64,000 nucleotides of DNA from Microcaldota archaeon (GCA_028866775.1 JAGWHK010000001.1:232007-296006), one strand, 5' to 3'. Shown: positions 42,710 to 51,887, counted from the first letter of the stretch. Translations and numbers: made by a program. The notes: generated from the letters alone by a model not told the origin.

Positions 42710-44106
42710 TGGTGCCGCTTACCCTTGCGATAATTGCGATCAACATCGTAGCCATAGTTTTTGCGGCATTCGTCAGGGGGAGGGCCAAGGAGATATCCAT
42801 TGCCTCTGCAGCTCTTTCGCTCGCAATCTCGCTGTATATGGTATTCCTTTTCGCCACCTCCGGGGCACAGTCATCCGTCACATATATACCGTACCTCAAC
42901 GTAGCGCTCTCATTTGGCCTTTCCGGGATATCGTCTGTTCTGCTGCTCATGGCTGAGATCATAATACTTGTCACTGCGGTTTCGGGCAATACCGAGCGGG
43001 CCGGCCTCTTGGCCTCTTCCGCATTGATATCGCTCTTCCAGATCTCGGCGGTTGGCCTCTTCACCTCAACGAACCTCCTGCTCTTCTTTGTCTTCTGGGA
43101 CATCGGGATTGTCGCAATGTTCCTGATGATAAATCTCCTGGGATCTGAGATGAGGCACAACGCCTCGGTGAACTTCGTCCTTTACGAGCTGTTCGCCAGC
43201 TCGATGCTCCTCCTTGCCATCATACTGCTTTACGCCTATCTCCCGGCCCATTCGTTGAATATCGGTTACATCACGTCAGCGGCCGGCTCATTACCCCTTT
43301 ACATAAAGACCATAGTGCTCATCTCGATGTTCATAGCCTTCATGACCAACATGGCCATATTCCCCATGCACCTCTGGCTGCCAGACGCATACACCGAGGC
43401 GTCGACCCAGGGGTCGATGCTCCTGTCAGGTGTTCTCACGAAGTTCGGGGGTTATGGGATGCTCATACTGTTCGCATTGCCCATCGCGGCCAACTACACA
43501 GGGTATGTCGCAGCCCTCGCCATAGTATCTGTGGTCTACGCATCGTTCATGCTGATAAAGCAGAAGGACCTGAAGCGAGTGATCGCCTATTCGGCCATGC
43601 TGGAGATGGGGGTTATCCTAGTGGCGGTGGCTGCTTCGAACAGCATAGCGACAGAGGGCGCTGTATACGGCATGTTTTCCCAGGGATTGAGCATGGCCCT
43701 GGCCTTCCTCGCGGTGGGAGTCATAAAGAGCATATATGATGAGCGTAACATAGACAGGCTAAGGGACATCGTCTCTGGGGCGAGATCCACAGCGTACATG
43801 CTGGCGATTGCCATGCTATCGATCATAGGGTTCCCATTCACCTCTGGATTCGTCTCCGAGATACTGATATTCTTCGGTTCGACCCAGAGCTTCGAGCTCT
43901 ACGGGCTGCTTCCGCTTGTAGGCATACTGGTAATGGGCGGATATTTCTACCACATAATAAGCAGATGCTTCCTGTCAAGGAGCAGGCCCACGAAGGCCGG
44001 AGGATCTCCGGACATTACTGAGAGGTTCGGGTTCTACGCGCTCTCTGTGCTGATAGTTCTGGTCGGAGTTCTTCCTTTCCTGGTGCTGGGACTCCTGAAA
44101 CTGTGA
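42706..44106 (+). CDS. nuoM: NADH-quinone oxidoreductase subunit M
   Basis: Second antiporter-like subunit. ATG overlaps the nuoL stop (ATGA). Motifs: FFVFWDIGIVAMFLMI, FPMHLWLPDAYTEASTQGSMLLSG, KQKDLKRVIAYSAMLEMG. About 466 residues from this start, normal. Confidence 0.94.
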   Translation: MMVPLTLAIIAINIVAIVFAAFVRGRAKEISIASAALSLAISLYMVFLFATSGAQSSVTYIPYLNVALSFGLSGISSVLLLMAEIIILVTAVSGNTERAGLLASSALISLFQISAVGLFTSTNLLLFFVFWDIGIVAMFLMINLLGSEMRHNASVNFVLYELFASSMLLLAIILLYAYLPAHSLNIGYITSAAGSLPLYIKTIVLISMFIAFMTNMAIFPMHLWLPDAYTEASTQGSMLLSGVLTKFGGYGMLILFALPIAANYTGYVAALAIVSVVYASFMLIKQKDLKRVIAYSAMLEMGVILVAVAASNSIATEGAVYGMFSQGLSMALAFLAVGVIKSIYDERNIDRLRDIVSGARSTAYMLAIAMLSIIGFPFTSGFVSEILIFFGSTQSFELYGLLPLVGILVMGGYFYHIISRCFLSRSRPTKAGGSPDITERFGFYALSVLIVLVGVLPFLVLGLLKL

Positions 44107-44110
44107 TCGT

Positions 44111-45493
44111 ATGATAATTGAACAACTTGCCATGCTCCTGGTTCTCCTGCCGTTCGCAGTGATGATACTGTCAAGCTGCGTGGCAATCAGGTCCAAATCG
44201 CGCAGGTTGGCTTTATGGGGGTCCTTGGCGGGAGTGCTCATTGCCGCCTTCGGGGCCACTATAGTAATGGATTTGGGGCTCTCGATACCTTTATTGGGCT
44301 ACCTTACAGTGACCCCACTATCGGCGTTCTTCCTTTTCCTGGCATCATCGGGGACGGCGCTGGTAGAGATCCTGGCCTTCAGGTATTCGGAGCAATTCCA
44401 GGAGTTCGCATTCTTCATGTCGCTTTCATTCATCGGGATGTTCCTAATCGCGGCGGCGCAATCGCTTCTGCCTATAATAATCGGGTTCGAGCTCATGACG
44501 GTATCCACCGCGTTCATGATGCTGGTGCATGGGAGGAAGCGGGCGGAGGCGGCAATCAAGCTGTTCATCTTTGGATCCCTTGCGATCGCGGTGTTCGCGT
44601 TCGCGACCGCATTGATCCTGCAGTACAATCCATCCCTTTCGCTCTCTGCGATACCGCAGTATCTCGGCTACATCGCGATGGTGTCGCTGGCCCTGTTCCT
44701 TGTCGCCCTTGGGTTCGAGACGGCATCGTTTCCATTCAACCTCTGGATCCCTGATGTCTATCAGGGCGCGCCTGCCTTCGTGACGGCCGCGCTGGCCGGG
44801 ATAAACAAGAAGATAGCCTTCCTGGCGCTCATCGAGGTCCTCTTCTTCGTCTTCACAGCCTACTTTACGTCATTCTACAGGATAGTTGAGGTCCTCGCGA
44901 TAGTGACGATGCTATTCGGCAACATACTGGCCCTTAAGCAGAAGAACCTGAAGAGGCTGTTCGCCTATTCCTCGATATCACAGGCAGGGTACATCCTGGT
45001 CGGCATTGCGGTTGGCACGCATGCAGGCCTCACAGCATCACTCTTCTACATCTTTGCGCACTCCTTCATGATAATAGGGGTCTTTGCGATAGTAGGATTC
45101 CTAGAATCTCATGGGATAAACACAGTGGATGACTGCAACTCCCTCTATTCGAGGAATGCCTTCATAGCGGTCTCCCTGACTCTTATAATGCTCTCGATGG
45201 CTGGGATACCTGGACTTGTGGGCTTTTTCGGCAAGTTCATACTCTTCACGAGCGCGATATCCGCGGGCATGTACTGGCTGGCGGTGATAGGAGTACTGAA
45301 CAGCTTCATCTCGATCTACTACTATGCGCGGATCGTCAACGCATCTTTCCAGAGGAAGAACGAGAGGACAATACTCATAGACAGGTACGTCCAGATGGTG
45401 GTGGTGTTCGCGCTGGCGATCATAATCACTTTCGGGGTCTTTCCGCAGCCGCTCATCAGCATGGCCTCGGCCGCGGCTTCCTTTATACCGTAA
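44111..45493 (+). CDS. nuoN: NADH-quinone oxidoreductase subunit N
   Basis: Third antiporter-like subunit, 460 residues. IIGFELMTVSTAFMMLVH, FNLWIPDVYQGAPAFVTA, KQKNLKRLFAYSSISQAGYILVG and the closing PGLVGFFGKF are typical. Last gene of the operon; convergent with the reductase gene 1 base away. Confidence 0.94.
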   Translation: MIIEQLAMLLVLLPFAVMILSSCVAIRSKSRRLALWGSLAGVLIAAFGATIVMDLGLSIPLLGYLTVTPLSAFFLFLASSGTALVEILAFRYSEQFQEFAFFMSLSFIGMFLIAAAQSLLPIIIGFELMTVSTAFMMLVHGRKRAEAAIKLFIFGSLAIAVFAFATALILQYNPSLSLSAIPQYLGYIAMVSLALFLVALGFETASFPFNLWIPDVYQGAPAFVTAALAGINKKIAFLALIEVLFFVFTAYFTSFYRIVEVLAIVTMLFGNILALKQKNLKRLFAYSSISQAGYILVGIAVGTHAGLTASLFYIFAHSFMIIGVFAIVGFLESHGINTVDDCNSLYSRNAFIAVSLTLIMLSMAGIPGLVGFFGKFILFTSAISAGMYWLAVIGVLNSFISIYYYARIVNASFQRKNERTILIDRYVQMVVVFALAIIITFGVFPQPLISMASAAASFIP

Positions 45494-45494
45494 T

Positions 45495-46598
45495 TTAGGC
45501 AAGCCCCCTAAGGAGGAAGCGCTTCAGTATAAGGCTGGGGCTGTCCATGTCGCCATATCTTGCAAGGAACCCGTCCATTCCCAGAACCTTGAGTATCCTG
45601 AACGTGCGCTGCAGGTTGCCCTTTGAGTAATATGAGTGCGCCAGCCTGTGGAAACCAAGATCTCTTCCGTAGGAGGCCCTCCATGACCTCTCATATTCCG
45701 ATAGCGGCTTGCCGCTGCTTATTGTCCTTGAGAGGGTCTCCGCACACAGGCAGCCATAGATTATGCCTCCGCCAGTTGTCGCCTTGACCTGCCCCGCCGC
45801 GTCCCCGACCAGGGCCACATTTCCCTTTGCGGTCTTTGGCCTTGTAGAAAGGGGTATCATGCTTGCATGTGATGAGAGCGCCCGCCCCCTCGTCTTTACT
45901 ACAGAGGTCGAGGCCTTATCCTTCATAAAGTAGGAGAATGCTGCACTACTCGTCAGCCTTGCCCTGTGATCTATTCCTAGCCCCAACTCCACTGTGTCGC
46001 TCGAGTAGGGCACATGCCAGCCGAACAGGCCCTTTGCGAATCCCCTTGAGAAGTAAAGTCCGACCATTCCGGTCTCTTCAATCTCCTCTGACCTGAACTC
46101 TGCCTTGTAGGTCAGAACGTATTCCCTGATTGCCGGGAACCCGAACGTGCTTGCCACCATTGACACCGCACCGTCCGCCCCTATTATCAGGTTGGATCTG
46201 TCATGTGACATCTCCTGCAAATCAGTTTTGACAAGCCTGCTTCCCAGCCTTATCCTGGCGCCAGCCTTGATCGCGGCCCTCTCGCAGCTTTTGGCGAGCC
46301 TTTTGCGGTCCAGGACATACGCCATCGGCCTCCCTGATGCGATCCTAAGCCTCTCGCTTCCTGCAACCAGGTACGCACCGTAGAGCGTGTTGACTATGGA
46401 GTCCTCATGGTCCAAGCCTATCTTCTTCAGCCCGCTTATTGAGAGTATCCCTGATGCCCTGTCAGCCCCTTCAGAGACTTCACGCCTGGACTCGTGCAGC
46501 TCCACCTCCTCACCCCTCTCGGCAAGCCTACGCGCGAGGTGGAGGCCGACTACACCGCCCCCCACTATAATGGTTCTCTGGGGCCTTTTGTAATCCAA
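45495..46598 (-). CDS. Geranylgeranyl reductase family FAD oxidoreductase
   Basis: Flavoprotein that saturates isoprenoid chains of archaeal lipids. FAD-binding GGGVVGLHLARRLA at the N-terminus, NLIIGADGAVS, and the GDAAGQVKATTGGGI motif typical of geranylgeranyl reductases. TTG start is inferred because no ATG or GTG precedes the Rossmann glycines. It shares a short promoter with the TBP gene, with a perfect inverted repeat between. Confidence 0.88.
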   Translation of the reverse strand: MDYKRPQRTIIVGGGVVGLHLARRLAERGEEVELHESRREVSEGADRASGILSISGLKKIGLDHEDSIVNTLYGAYLVAGSERLRIASGRPMAYVLDRKRLAKSCERAAIKAGARIRLGSRLVKTDLQEMSHDRSNLIIGADGAVSMVASTFGFPAIREYVLTYKAEFRSEEIEETGMVGLYFSRGFAKGLFGWHVPYSSDTVELGLGIDHRARLTSSAAFSYFMKDKASTSVVKTRGRALSSHASMIPLSTRPKTAKGNVALVGDAAGQVKATTGGGIIYGCLCAETLSRTISSGKPLSEYERSWRASYGRDLGFHRLAHSYYSKGNLQRTFRILKVLGMDGFLARYGDMDSPSLILKRFLLRGLA

Positions 46599-46606
46599 GG
46601 AAAAGC

Positions 46607-46632
46607 ACCACTTATCTAGCCCTATAAGTGGT
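46607..46632. promoter_or_regulatory. Perfect inverted repeat in the TBP/GGR intergenic promoter
   Basis: ACCACTTAT (46607-46615) and ATAAGTGGT (46624-46632) are exact inverted copies around an 8-base spacer. The repeat abuts TATTTAA (46632-46638), which reads as a TATA box on both strands. It may be an operator. Confidence 0.55.
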
Positions 46633-46675
46633 ATTTAAGCCTTTTCATCTATACTTTTACCGAACTGGTGATTGG

Positions 46676-46993
46676 ACGGCTGATCCGAAGCCAAGAAGGG
46701 GCCCGATAAAGGCACCTAAAATACAGATACAGAACATAGTGGTTAGCGCAGACCTTCATGCTGTGATAGATCTCTATGCCCTCTCCAAGGGGGTCAAGGA
46801 CGTTGATTACGAGCCAGAGCAGTTCCCAGGCGCAATCTTCAGGATAACCAACCCGACCAAGGCAACGATAATACTCTTCAAGAACGGGAAGATGATCTGC
46901 GCAGGCACCAAGACAGAGGCCAAGGTCAAGCAGGTGCTCGAATACGCCTCGAACGTGATATCCAAGTACGTGATATCGCTGAATCCTTCCTAG
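46676..46993 (+). CDS. tbp: Single-repeat TATA-binding protein
   Basis: About 105 residues holding one TBP repeat: IQIQNIVVSADL, DYEPEQFPGAIFRITNP and KATIILFKNGKMICAGTK. The two DNA-intercalating phenylalanines (FPG and ILF) are kept. Canonical TBP has two such repeats (~180 residues); here the frame stops and the next gene is on the other strand. No ATG, GTG or TTG is in frame after the TATA box; GGTGATTGG is followed by ACG (46676), the same spacing as GGCGATTGG-ATG in the response regulator gene. A GTG at 46628 is in frame but lies upstream of the TATA. Start uncertain. Confidence 0.8.
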   Translation, partial: TADPKPRRGPIKAPKIQIQNIVVSADLHAVIDLYALSKGVKDVDYEPEQFPGAIFRITNPTKATIILFKNGKMICAGTKTEAKVKQVLEYASNVISKYVISLNPS

Positions 46994-47003
46994 GTGGCTT
47001 CAC

Positions 47004-47414
47004 TCAGGTTCTGAGCAGCCCTGTTCCGGGTACGTGAATCAGGAAGCTCGTCTTGGTCTCGGCGTCCTGGAATCCCATCTTGATATCGTCTATTAGCTCG
47101 AAGCCCTTTTCCGCGGCCGTGCTCTTTATCTTCTGCCAGAGCATTCCGCCCGGGCTGAACAGCTCCGATAACGGGAAGTCCCTGCACCTCTTGGCGTTAA
47201 ACTCCACCTCTTTGAGCACAAGATGCAGCTTTCTCTCCCATCCTGCCGAATAGACAGAAAACTTCCGTCCAGCTTCTTCCCCGTAGATATCGGTTACAGC
47301 CTTGTTGACGAATGACTCGAACCGCTTCATCATCGACGTGAGCTTCACTGAGTCTGATACGAGCGTATAGCGATCCTCTTGGCTGGCTGCTGGAGCCCCC
47401 TTTACTGCAATCAT
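47004..47414 (-). CDS. Hypothetical protein, 136 aa
   Basis: Soluble and mixed alpha/beta: SVKLTSMMKRFESFVNKAVTDIYGE, ERKLHLVLKEVEFNAKRCRDFPLSELF, then KIKSTAAEKGFELIDDIKMG. Not recognised. ATG follows GGTGTCAAT. Eight bases downstream of the glycosyltransferase gene on the same strand, and convergent with tbp. Confidence 0.6.
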   Translation of the reverse strand: MIAVKGAPAASQEDRYTLVSDSVKLTSMMKRFESFVNKAVTDIYGEEAGRKFSVYSAGWERKLHLVLKEVEFNAKRCRDFPLSELFSPGGMLWQKIKSTAAEKGFELIDDIKMGFQDAETKTSFLIHVPGTGLLRT

Positions 47415-47422
47415 ATTGACAC

Positions 47423-48556
47423 CTATGAATTTCTGGTCATCTTCAGATATTTATTGAATTCGGTGAAGAATGCCTCCCATGAATACTCCCTCTTTGCTGC
47501 TGTCTTGCCGGCCTTGCCCAGCCTCGCCGCAAGCCGGTCGTCCATCGCCACGCGCACCATCGCATTGGCCATCTCCTCTGCGGAGTTGACAAGGATCCCT
47601 GTCTTGTTGTCCTTTACCGTCTCCCTTGGACCGCCCTCGTTCACGGCTATTATGGGCTTGCCGCTGGCCATGGCCTCCAATGGCACAAGGCCGTAATCCT
47701 CGTTTATCGGAGGATAAAGCACAGCGGTGCACCTCGAATAAAGGTCCTTCAACTTGTCTTCAGACACATCGGTCATTATCTCGATCTTGCTTGTCTCACT
47801 TGCGGTGTGCAGTATCTTCTTGTAGTAATCGTAGTAGAACTTGTCCTTTGAAACAGGCCCGCATATTATCAGCCTGTAACCCTTCACGTTTCTGCTGAAT
47901 ATCTTGAACGCCTCAATCGCGTAGTCCTGCCTCTTGTTCGGGGATATCCTGGAAGGGTAGAAGAAGTAGCGATCGTCGCCCTTGTCCGAGTACTTCCTGA
48001 ACTCGACTCCTCCACCGAGCACCCTGGCATCGCTTCTCCCATAGTACTTTGAGATCCTAGACTTTATGTTGGCGCTGTTTGCCAGTATGACTGGTATCTG
48101 CTTCACTATCCGTTGGTCTATTGACCTGACCGCTGCCGCGCCAGCTATGTAAATGGGCCTCGTGTAAGCGCTTCTCATCGACATTCTGTAATGGTAAAGG
48201 TCGTAGATGTCCCTCAGGGGGGTGTGGCAGTACCACATGGTTCTCTCATTCCTGTTCCTGACCCAGTGGCTTGGCGCCATGTGCGCGTTTACCACGTCGA
48301 ACTCGTCCTGGAGGTCGAGGTTGTAGAATCCCAGCCCGTAGGTCAGCCCTTGGGATGCCCTTCCATAAGGCAGGCTTGAGAGCAATCCTTTCTTCGGAAT
48401 GAGCCTGATATCAAGATCCCCGAACTCTTCAAACGTGTTTTTCTGGTCGTATTCAGCCACGTAAATGGGCGCTTTGTAGCGCTGCGCTATCTTGAGCACA
48501 ATCCTCTCGGCACCACCCTTCAGCGTCAGATTTGACTGCGCTATCGCGAGCTTCAT
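47423..48556 (-). CDS. Family 4 glycosyltransferase
   Basis: GT-B fold: N-terminal LTLKGGAERIVLKIAQRYKAP, donor-site C-domain with YPSRISPNKRQDYAIEAF, KIEIMTDVSEDKLKDLYSR and the E-x7-E motif in INEDYGLVPLEAMASGKPIIAVNEGGPRE. Retaining sugar transfer to envelope glycan or glycolipid is likely. ATG after GGTGCGACCC; GTG three codons upstream is less likely. Confidence 0.88.
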   Translation of the reverse strand: MKLAIAQSNLTLKGGAERIVLKIAQRYKAPIYVAEYDQKNTFEEFGDLDIRLIPKKGLLSSLPYGRASQGLTYGLGFYNLDLQDEFDVVNAHMAPSHWVRNRNERTMWYCHTPLRDIYDLYHYRMSMRSAYTRPIYIAGAAAVRSIDQRIVKQIPVILANSANIKSRISKYYGRSDARVLGGGVEFRKYSDKGDDRYFFYPSRISPNKRQDYAIEAFKIFSRNVKGYRLIICGPVSKDKFYYDYYKKILHTASETSKIEIMTDVSEDKLKDLYSRCTAVLYPPINEDYGLVPLEAMASGKPIIAVNEGGPRETVKDNKTGILVNSAEEMANAMVRVAMDDRLAARLGKAGKTAAKREYSWEAFFTEFNKYLKMTRNS

Positions 48557-48606
48557 GGGTCGCACCTGTTCATTTTATATAGGGGGTGGGGATAATTAAT
48601 AATGAT

Positions 48607-48780
48607 ATGATGGCCGAACAAAAGGTAAGGCCTCTTCCTGTGCCAAAAGGCTTCAACTGGAATATATGGACGGGCAGGCAGCAGGAGCTGGCCAAGACAG
48701 AAGGGAAGCGCAATGATGCGGAAAGGCAGGCGGTAATCGCCCCTGAAAAGTTGGGGATCGCTACACTCCGTACTGACTGA
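48607..48780 (+). CDS. Small hypothetical protein upstream of srp54, 57 aa
   Basis: Begins MMAEQKVRPLPVPKGFNWNI; hydrophilic with a Trp pair (WNIW) and a charged end. TATA-like TTTATATA at 48573-48580 is ~31 bases before the ATG. Stop lies 5 bases before the srp54 start, so they are probably transcribed together. No family recognised. Confidence 0.5.
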   Translation: MMAEQKVRPLPVPKGFNWNIWTGRQQELAKTEGKRNDAERQAVIAPEKLGIATLRTD

Positions 48781-48785
48781 TTGTT

Positions 48786-50078
48786 ATGGATCTGGGAGAG
48801 GGGCTTAGGCAGGCGCTTGCAAAGCTTAGCAAGGCCACGATAATAGACGCCAAGACGGTAAAGGAGTTCAACAAGTCGCTCCAGAAGGCGCTGCTGAGCT
48901 CGGACGTGGAGGTGCAGCTTGTCCTAGAGCTCACGGATCGTATAGAGGAGAAGGCGCTGAAGAGCAACCTGCCGCAGGGGGTTGATCCAAGGGACTACAT
49001 AACAAACATAGTCTACGAGGAGCTGGTAAAGCTCGTTGGGGAGGGCTACATCCCCAAGATGGAGAAGAAGAGGATACTGATGATGGGCCTCTACGGCTCT
49101 GGCAAGACCACCACGTCAGCAAAGCTGGCGAAGTTCTACCAGGACAGGGGGCTTAGCGCAGGGCTCATATGCTGCGACGTGTCAAGGCCGGCTGCATACA
49201 GGCAACTTGAGACCCTTGCAAAGCAGGCGAACGTGCCATTCTTCGGAATCGAGACCGAGAAGAGGGCAGAGAAGATCGCCCAGGAGGGGCTCGCCAAGTT
49301 CAGGGACAAGGACATAGTGATCTGCGACACCAGCGGGAGGAGCTCCCTTGACTCTGAGCTCATAGAGGAGCTCAAGAGGGTCAACAAGGTCTTCAACCCC
49401 GACGAGAAGGCGCTGGTCATAAGCGCCGACACCGGGCAGATAGCCGGAAAGCTGGCGAGAGAGTTCGACAATGCGGTGAAGATATCTGGGGTAATAGTAA
49501 CAAAGATGGATGGGTCTGGAAAGGGAGGTGGGGCACTCAGTGCGGCCAGCGCCGCAAGCGCGAAGGTCATGTTCATAGGGATTGGGGAAAAGCTCGGCAA
49601 CATAGAGCCCTTCAATCCGAACAAGTTCATAGGAAACCTGCTCGGCGTACCTGACATCGAGTCGCTTGTCAAGCACATAACCACGGCCATAAGCGAATCC
49701 AAGATGGACCCGAAGAAGCTCGAGAAGGAGGAGCTCAACTTTGAGACCTTCTACGAGCAGCTTGACGCAATGAAGAACATGGGACCACTGAAAAACATGT
49801 TCGGCATGATGGGAGTCAACAACGTACCGAAGGAGGTGATGGAGCAGGGGGAGGAGAGGCTCAAGAGGTACAAGGTGATCATAGGCTCGATGAGCAAGGC
49901 GGAGAGGAAGAACGAGAGGCTTCTCCACGAGCCCGGGAGGGTCACCAGGATAGCGAAAGGGGCAGGCGTTCAGGACAAGGACGTAAGGGCCATGGTCGCA
50001 GAGTTCAACAAGATGAAGAAGGCCTTCAACACGCTAAAGAACGACAGGAACTTCAAGAAGAAGTTCAAGTTTGGGTGA
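48786..50078 (+). CDS. srp54: Signal recognition particle GTPase SRP54
   Basis: Targets nascent membrane proteins to the Sec channel with 7S RNA and SRP19. N domain (1-90), G domain with GLYGSGKTTTSAKLA, CDVSRPAAYRQL, CDTSGRSSLD and TKMDGSGKGGGALS, and Met-rich M domain from ~315 (MKNMGPLKNMFGMMG). C-terminus ends in a basic helix. Length 430 is normal. Confidence 0.96.
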   Translation: MDLGEGLRQALAKLSKATIIDAKTVKEFNKSLQKALLSSDVEVQLVLELTDRIEEKALKSNLPQGVDPRDYITNIVYEELVKLVGEGYIPKMEKKRILMMGLYGSGKTTTSAKLAKFYQDRGLSAGLICCDVSRPAAYRQLETLAKQANVPFFGIETEKRAEKIAQEGLAKFRDKDIVICDTSGRSSLDSELIEELKRVNKVFNPDEKALVISADTGQIAGKLAREFDNAVKISGVIVTKMDGSGKGGGALSAASAASAKVMFIGIGEKLGNIEPFNPNKFIGNLLGVPDIESLVKHITTAISESKMDPKKLEKEELNFETFYEQLDAMKNMGPLKNMFGMMGVNNVPKEVMEQGEERLKRYKVIIGSMSKAERKNERLLHEPGRVTRIAKGAGVQDKDVRAMVAEFNKMKKAFNTLKNDRNFKKKFKFG

Positions 50079-50601
50079 TTCGATAAGTGAGGAACTGGTC
50101 GACATTTATGATAAGGAGAATAAACCAAATGGGATGGTAAAAAGTCGCGCTGAAGCACACAAAAGCAGGCTTTTCCACAGGACGGTTCATATTTGGGTTT
50201 ATACGGCAGATAGCAAGGTATTAATTCAGCTTAGAGCCAACACCGAACAGAATCCAAATTTGTGGGATCTTTCAGTTGCTGGGCATGTAGATGCCGGGGA
50301 GGAGCCTGTTGATGCTGCGGTGAGAGAAATTAAGGAAGAACTAGGGATTGGGATAGAGCGTTCAAAGCTAGAATTCATTATGATCAATAGGGATTCTTAC
50401 CATTTTCAGTATGTTTACATATTCAGATTTGACGGAATGCTTAACAAGCTTAAACCACAGTTGGAGGAGGTTAGGGAATTATCTCTTGTTCCGATAGATG
50501 AATTTGAGAACGGACTAAGGACTTCCCCAGATAAATATGTAATGAGAGGGCAATACTGGTTCGAAATGATAAACGAGATTAGAAACAGGTGCAAGGTCTG
50601 A
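50071..50601 (+). CDS. Nudix hydrolase / IPP isomerase-like, likely transferred
   Basis: The Nudix box GHVDAGEEPVDAAVREIKEELGI matches GX5EX7REUXEEXGU. The N-terminus DIYDKENKPNGMVKSRAEAH and HRTVHIWVYT is of the type seen in type 1 IPP isomerase-like and YfcD proteins, so its substrate could be a nucleotide derivative or isoprenoid diphosphate. The DNA is visibly more AT-rich than srp54, with different codon use, suggesting transfer. Start uncertain (TTG inside the srp54 end). Confidence 0.8.
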   Translation: MGDSISEELVDIYDKENKPNGMVKSRAEAHKSRLFHRTVHIWVYTADSKVLIQLRANTEQNPNLWDLSVAGHVDAGEEPVDAAVREIKEELGIGIERSKLEFIMINRDSYHFQYVYIFRFDGMLNKLKPQLEEVRELSLVPIDEFENGLRTSPDKYVMRGQYWFEMINEIRNRCKV

Positions 50602-50605
50602 GTCA

Positions 50606-51829
50606 TTACAGATGCTTTTGACCCTCTTCTTTTTTAGATTTTGAACTTTCTTCTATTTGCCCATAAACGCCGTCGTATCCGGGCTTTATCTTCAGCTTGC
50701 CTTCCCTATTAACGATTATTATGTCCACTAACTTGGGGTCAGCCCTTGCCAACTCATTCCGTTCGACATCGGTCATTATCTTAAGCTCGTTTCCAAACCT
50801 GTCGATAAGACCGTTGTATATCTCCCAGCACTTTTTGCCTGCCATTGGAGTTTTGTAGACAAACGAGATTAGCTCTTGAAGAGGAACCAGATCGTAATAC
50901 ATTTTCGCATTCTTTGGCCTGTATCCCGCAGGTCCCTTTGCTATCTCTTCGACCCTGTAGTCCACTCCTATTATGAGCGGTTTGTGGCAGACAGGGCATA
51001 TCCCCTTGAGTTTCTTCGTTTCCTCTGGGGAAGATGAGAAATTGCAGTCCCTATGGCCATCCCAGTGATATTTACCATACGATGGAGGGGTCTCGATCGT
51101 TCCCCACAGGCCATTTCCAGTCCTTATCGCCCCAATTATGTTTTCATAGCTCAGCTCGGGAATGTCAAATAATGTGGCTTCCCTTCCCAACCTAAACGGC
51201 CAGAAGCTATGTGCGTCGGAGAAGCTGACTATGTTTATGTTTTCCTTGAAGCGCCAAAGCATCCCAGGATCGGCGCTTAGACCGGATTCCACAGCGTAGA
51301 TCTTGTCTGTCATGTCGAGGAAACATTCTTGCAACGAGTCGAATCCGGACTTGCTTCCGAACACCCCGAAGTAGGGAGTCATGCAGTGGGCAGGTATGAT
51401 CTCGATCTTGTCATCTATCTTCTTGAGGTCCCTAACCAAATCCCTGCAGGTAATCCCGAATATCGGCCTTCCATCGTAATCAAGCCTTCCCTTGCTGCCC
51501 AGGTAGTCTGTGATCTTGTCAGCCATCTTTGTGTTTGGGGCGAATATGAGTAGGTGGACAGCCCTGCGCTTGCCGCCTTGGCTGAACATCAGGCTCACCT
51601 CTGTCTGCCAGAGGAATGGGAACCCGGTCTTTGTTCTTAGTATACCTTTGTCATCCTCAGTAAGCGCGGCATCGATCTCCTTCCTGTGAAGGGGGTGCTG
51701 GAAGTCACCTGTCCCTATCAGATCCAACCCCTTAATCCTTCCGTACTTCTCGAGGTTTTCTATGCTGAGGTCCTTGCTGGTCGCTCTCGCGTACTTTGAG
51801 TGAACCTGCAGGTCAGCTATTACCCTCAT
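50606..51829 (-). CDS. Endonuclease Q (EndoQ)-like DNA repair nuclease
   Basis: Archaeal nuclease that nicks 5' of deaminated bases (uracil, hypoxanthine). The PHP domain starts with ADLQVHSKYARATS and includes GTGDFQHPLH, PAHCMTPYFGVFG and SFSDAHSF; the zinc-like part is DCNFS...CPVCHKPL, and the C-terminal helical part follows. The ATG after AGTGGGGGA is used. Divergent from nth, 58 bases apart. Confidence 0.85.
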   Translation of the reverse strand: MRVIADLQVHSKYARATSKDLSIENLEKYGRIKGLDLIGTGDFQHPLHRKEIDAALTEDDKGILRTKTGFPFLWQTEVSLMFSQGGKRRAVHLLIFAPNTKMADKITDYLGSKGRLDYDGRPIFGITCRDLVRDLKKIDDKIEIIPAHCMTPYFGVFGSKSGFDSLQECFLDMTDKIYAVESGLSADPGMLWRFKENINIVSFSDAHSFWPFRLGREATLFDIPELSYENIIGAIRTGNGLWGTIETPPSYGKYHWDGHRDCNFSSSPEETKKLKGICPVCHKPLIIGVDYRVEEIAKGPAGYRPKNAKMYYDLVPLQELISFVYKTPMAGKKCWEIYNGLIDRFGNELKIMTDVERNELARADPKLVDIIIVNREGKLKIKPGYDGVYGQIEESSKSKKEEGQKHL

Positions 51830-51887
51830 TCCCCCACTGATTAGGCTAAAATAGATATGGAACATAACTATTTATCGGTAATGAAGT

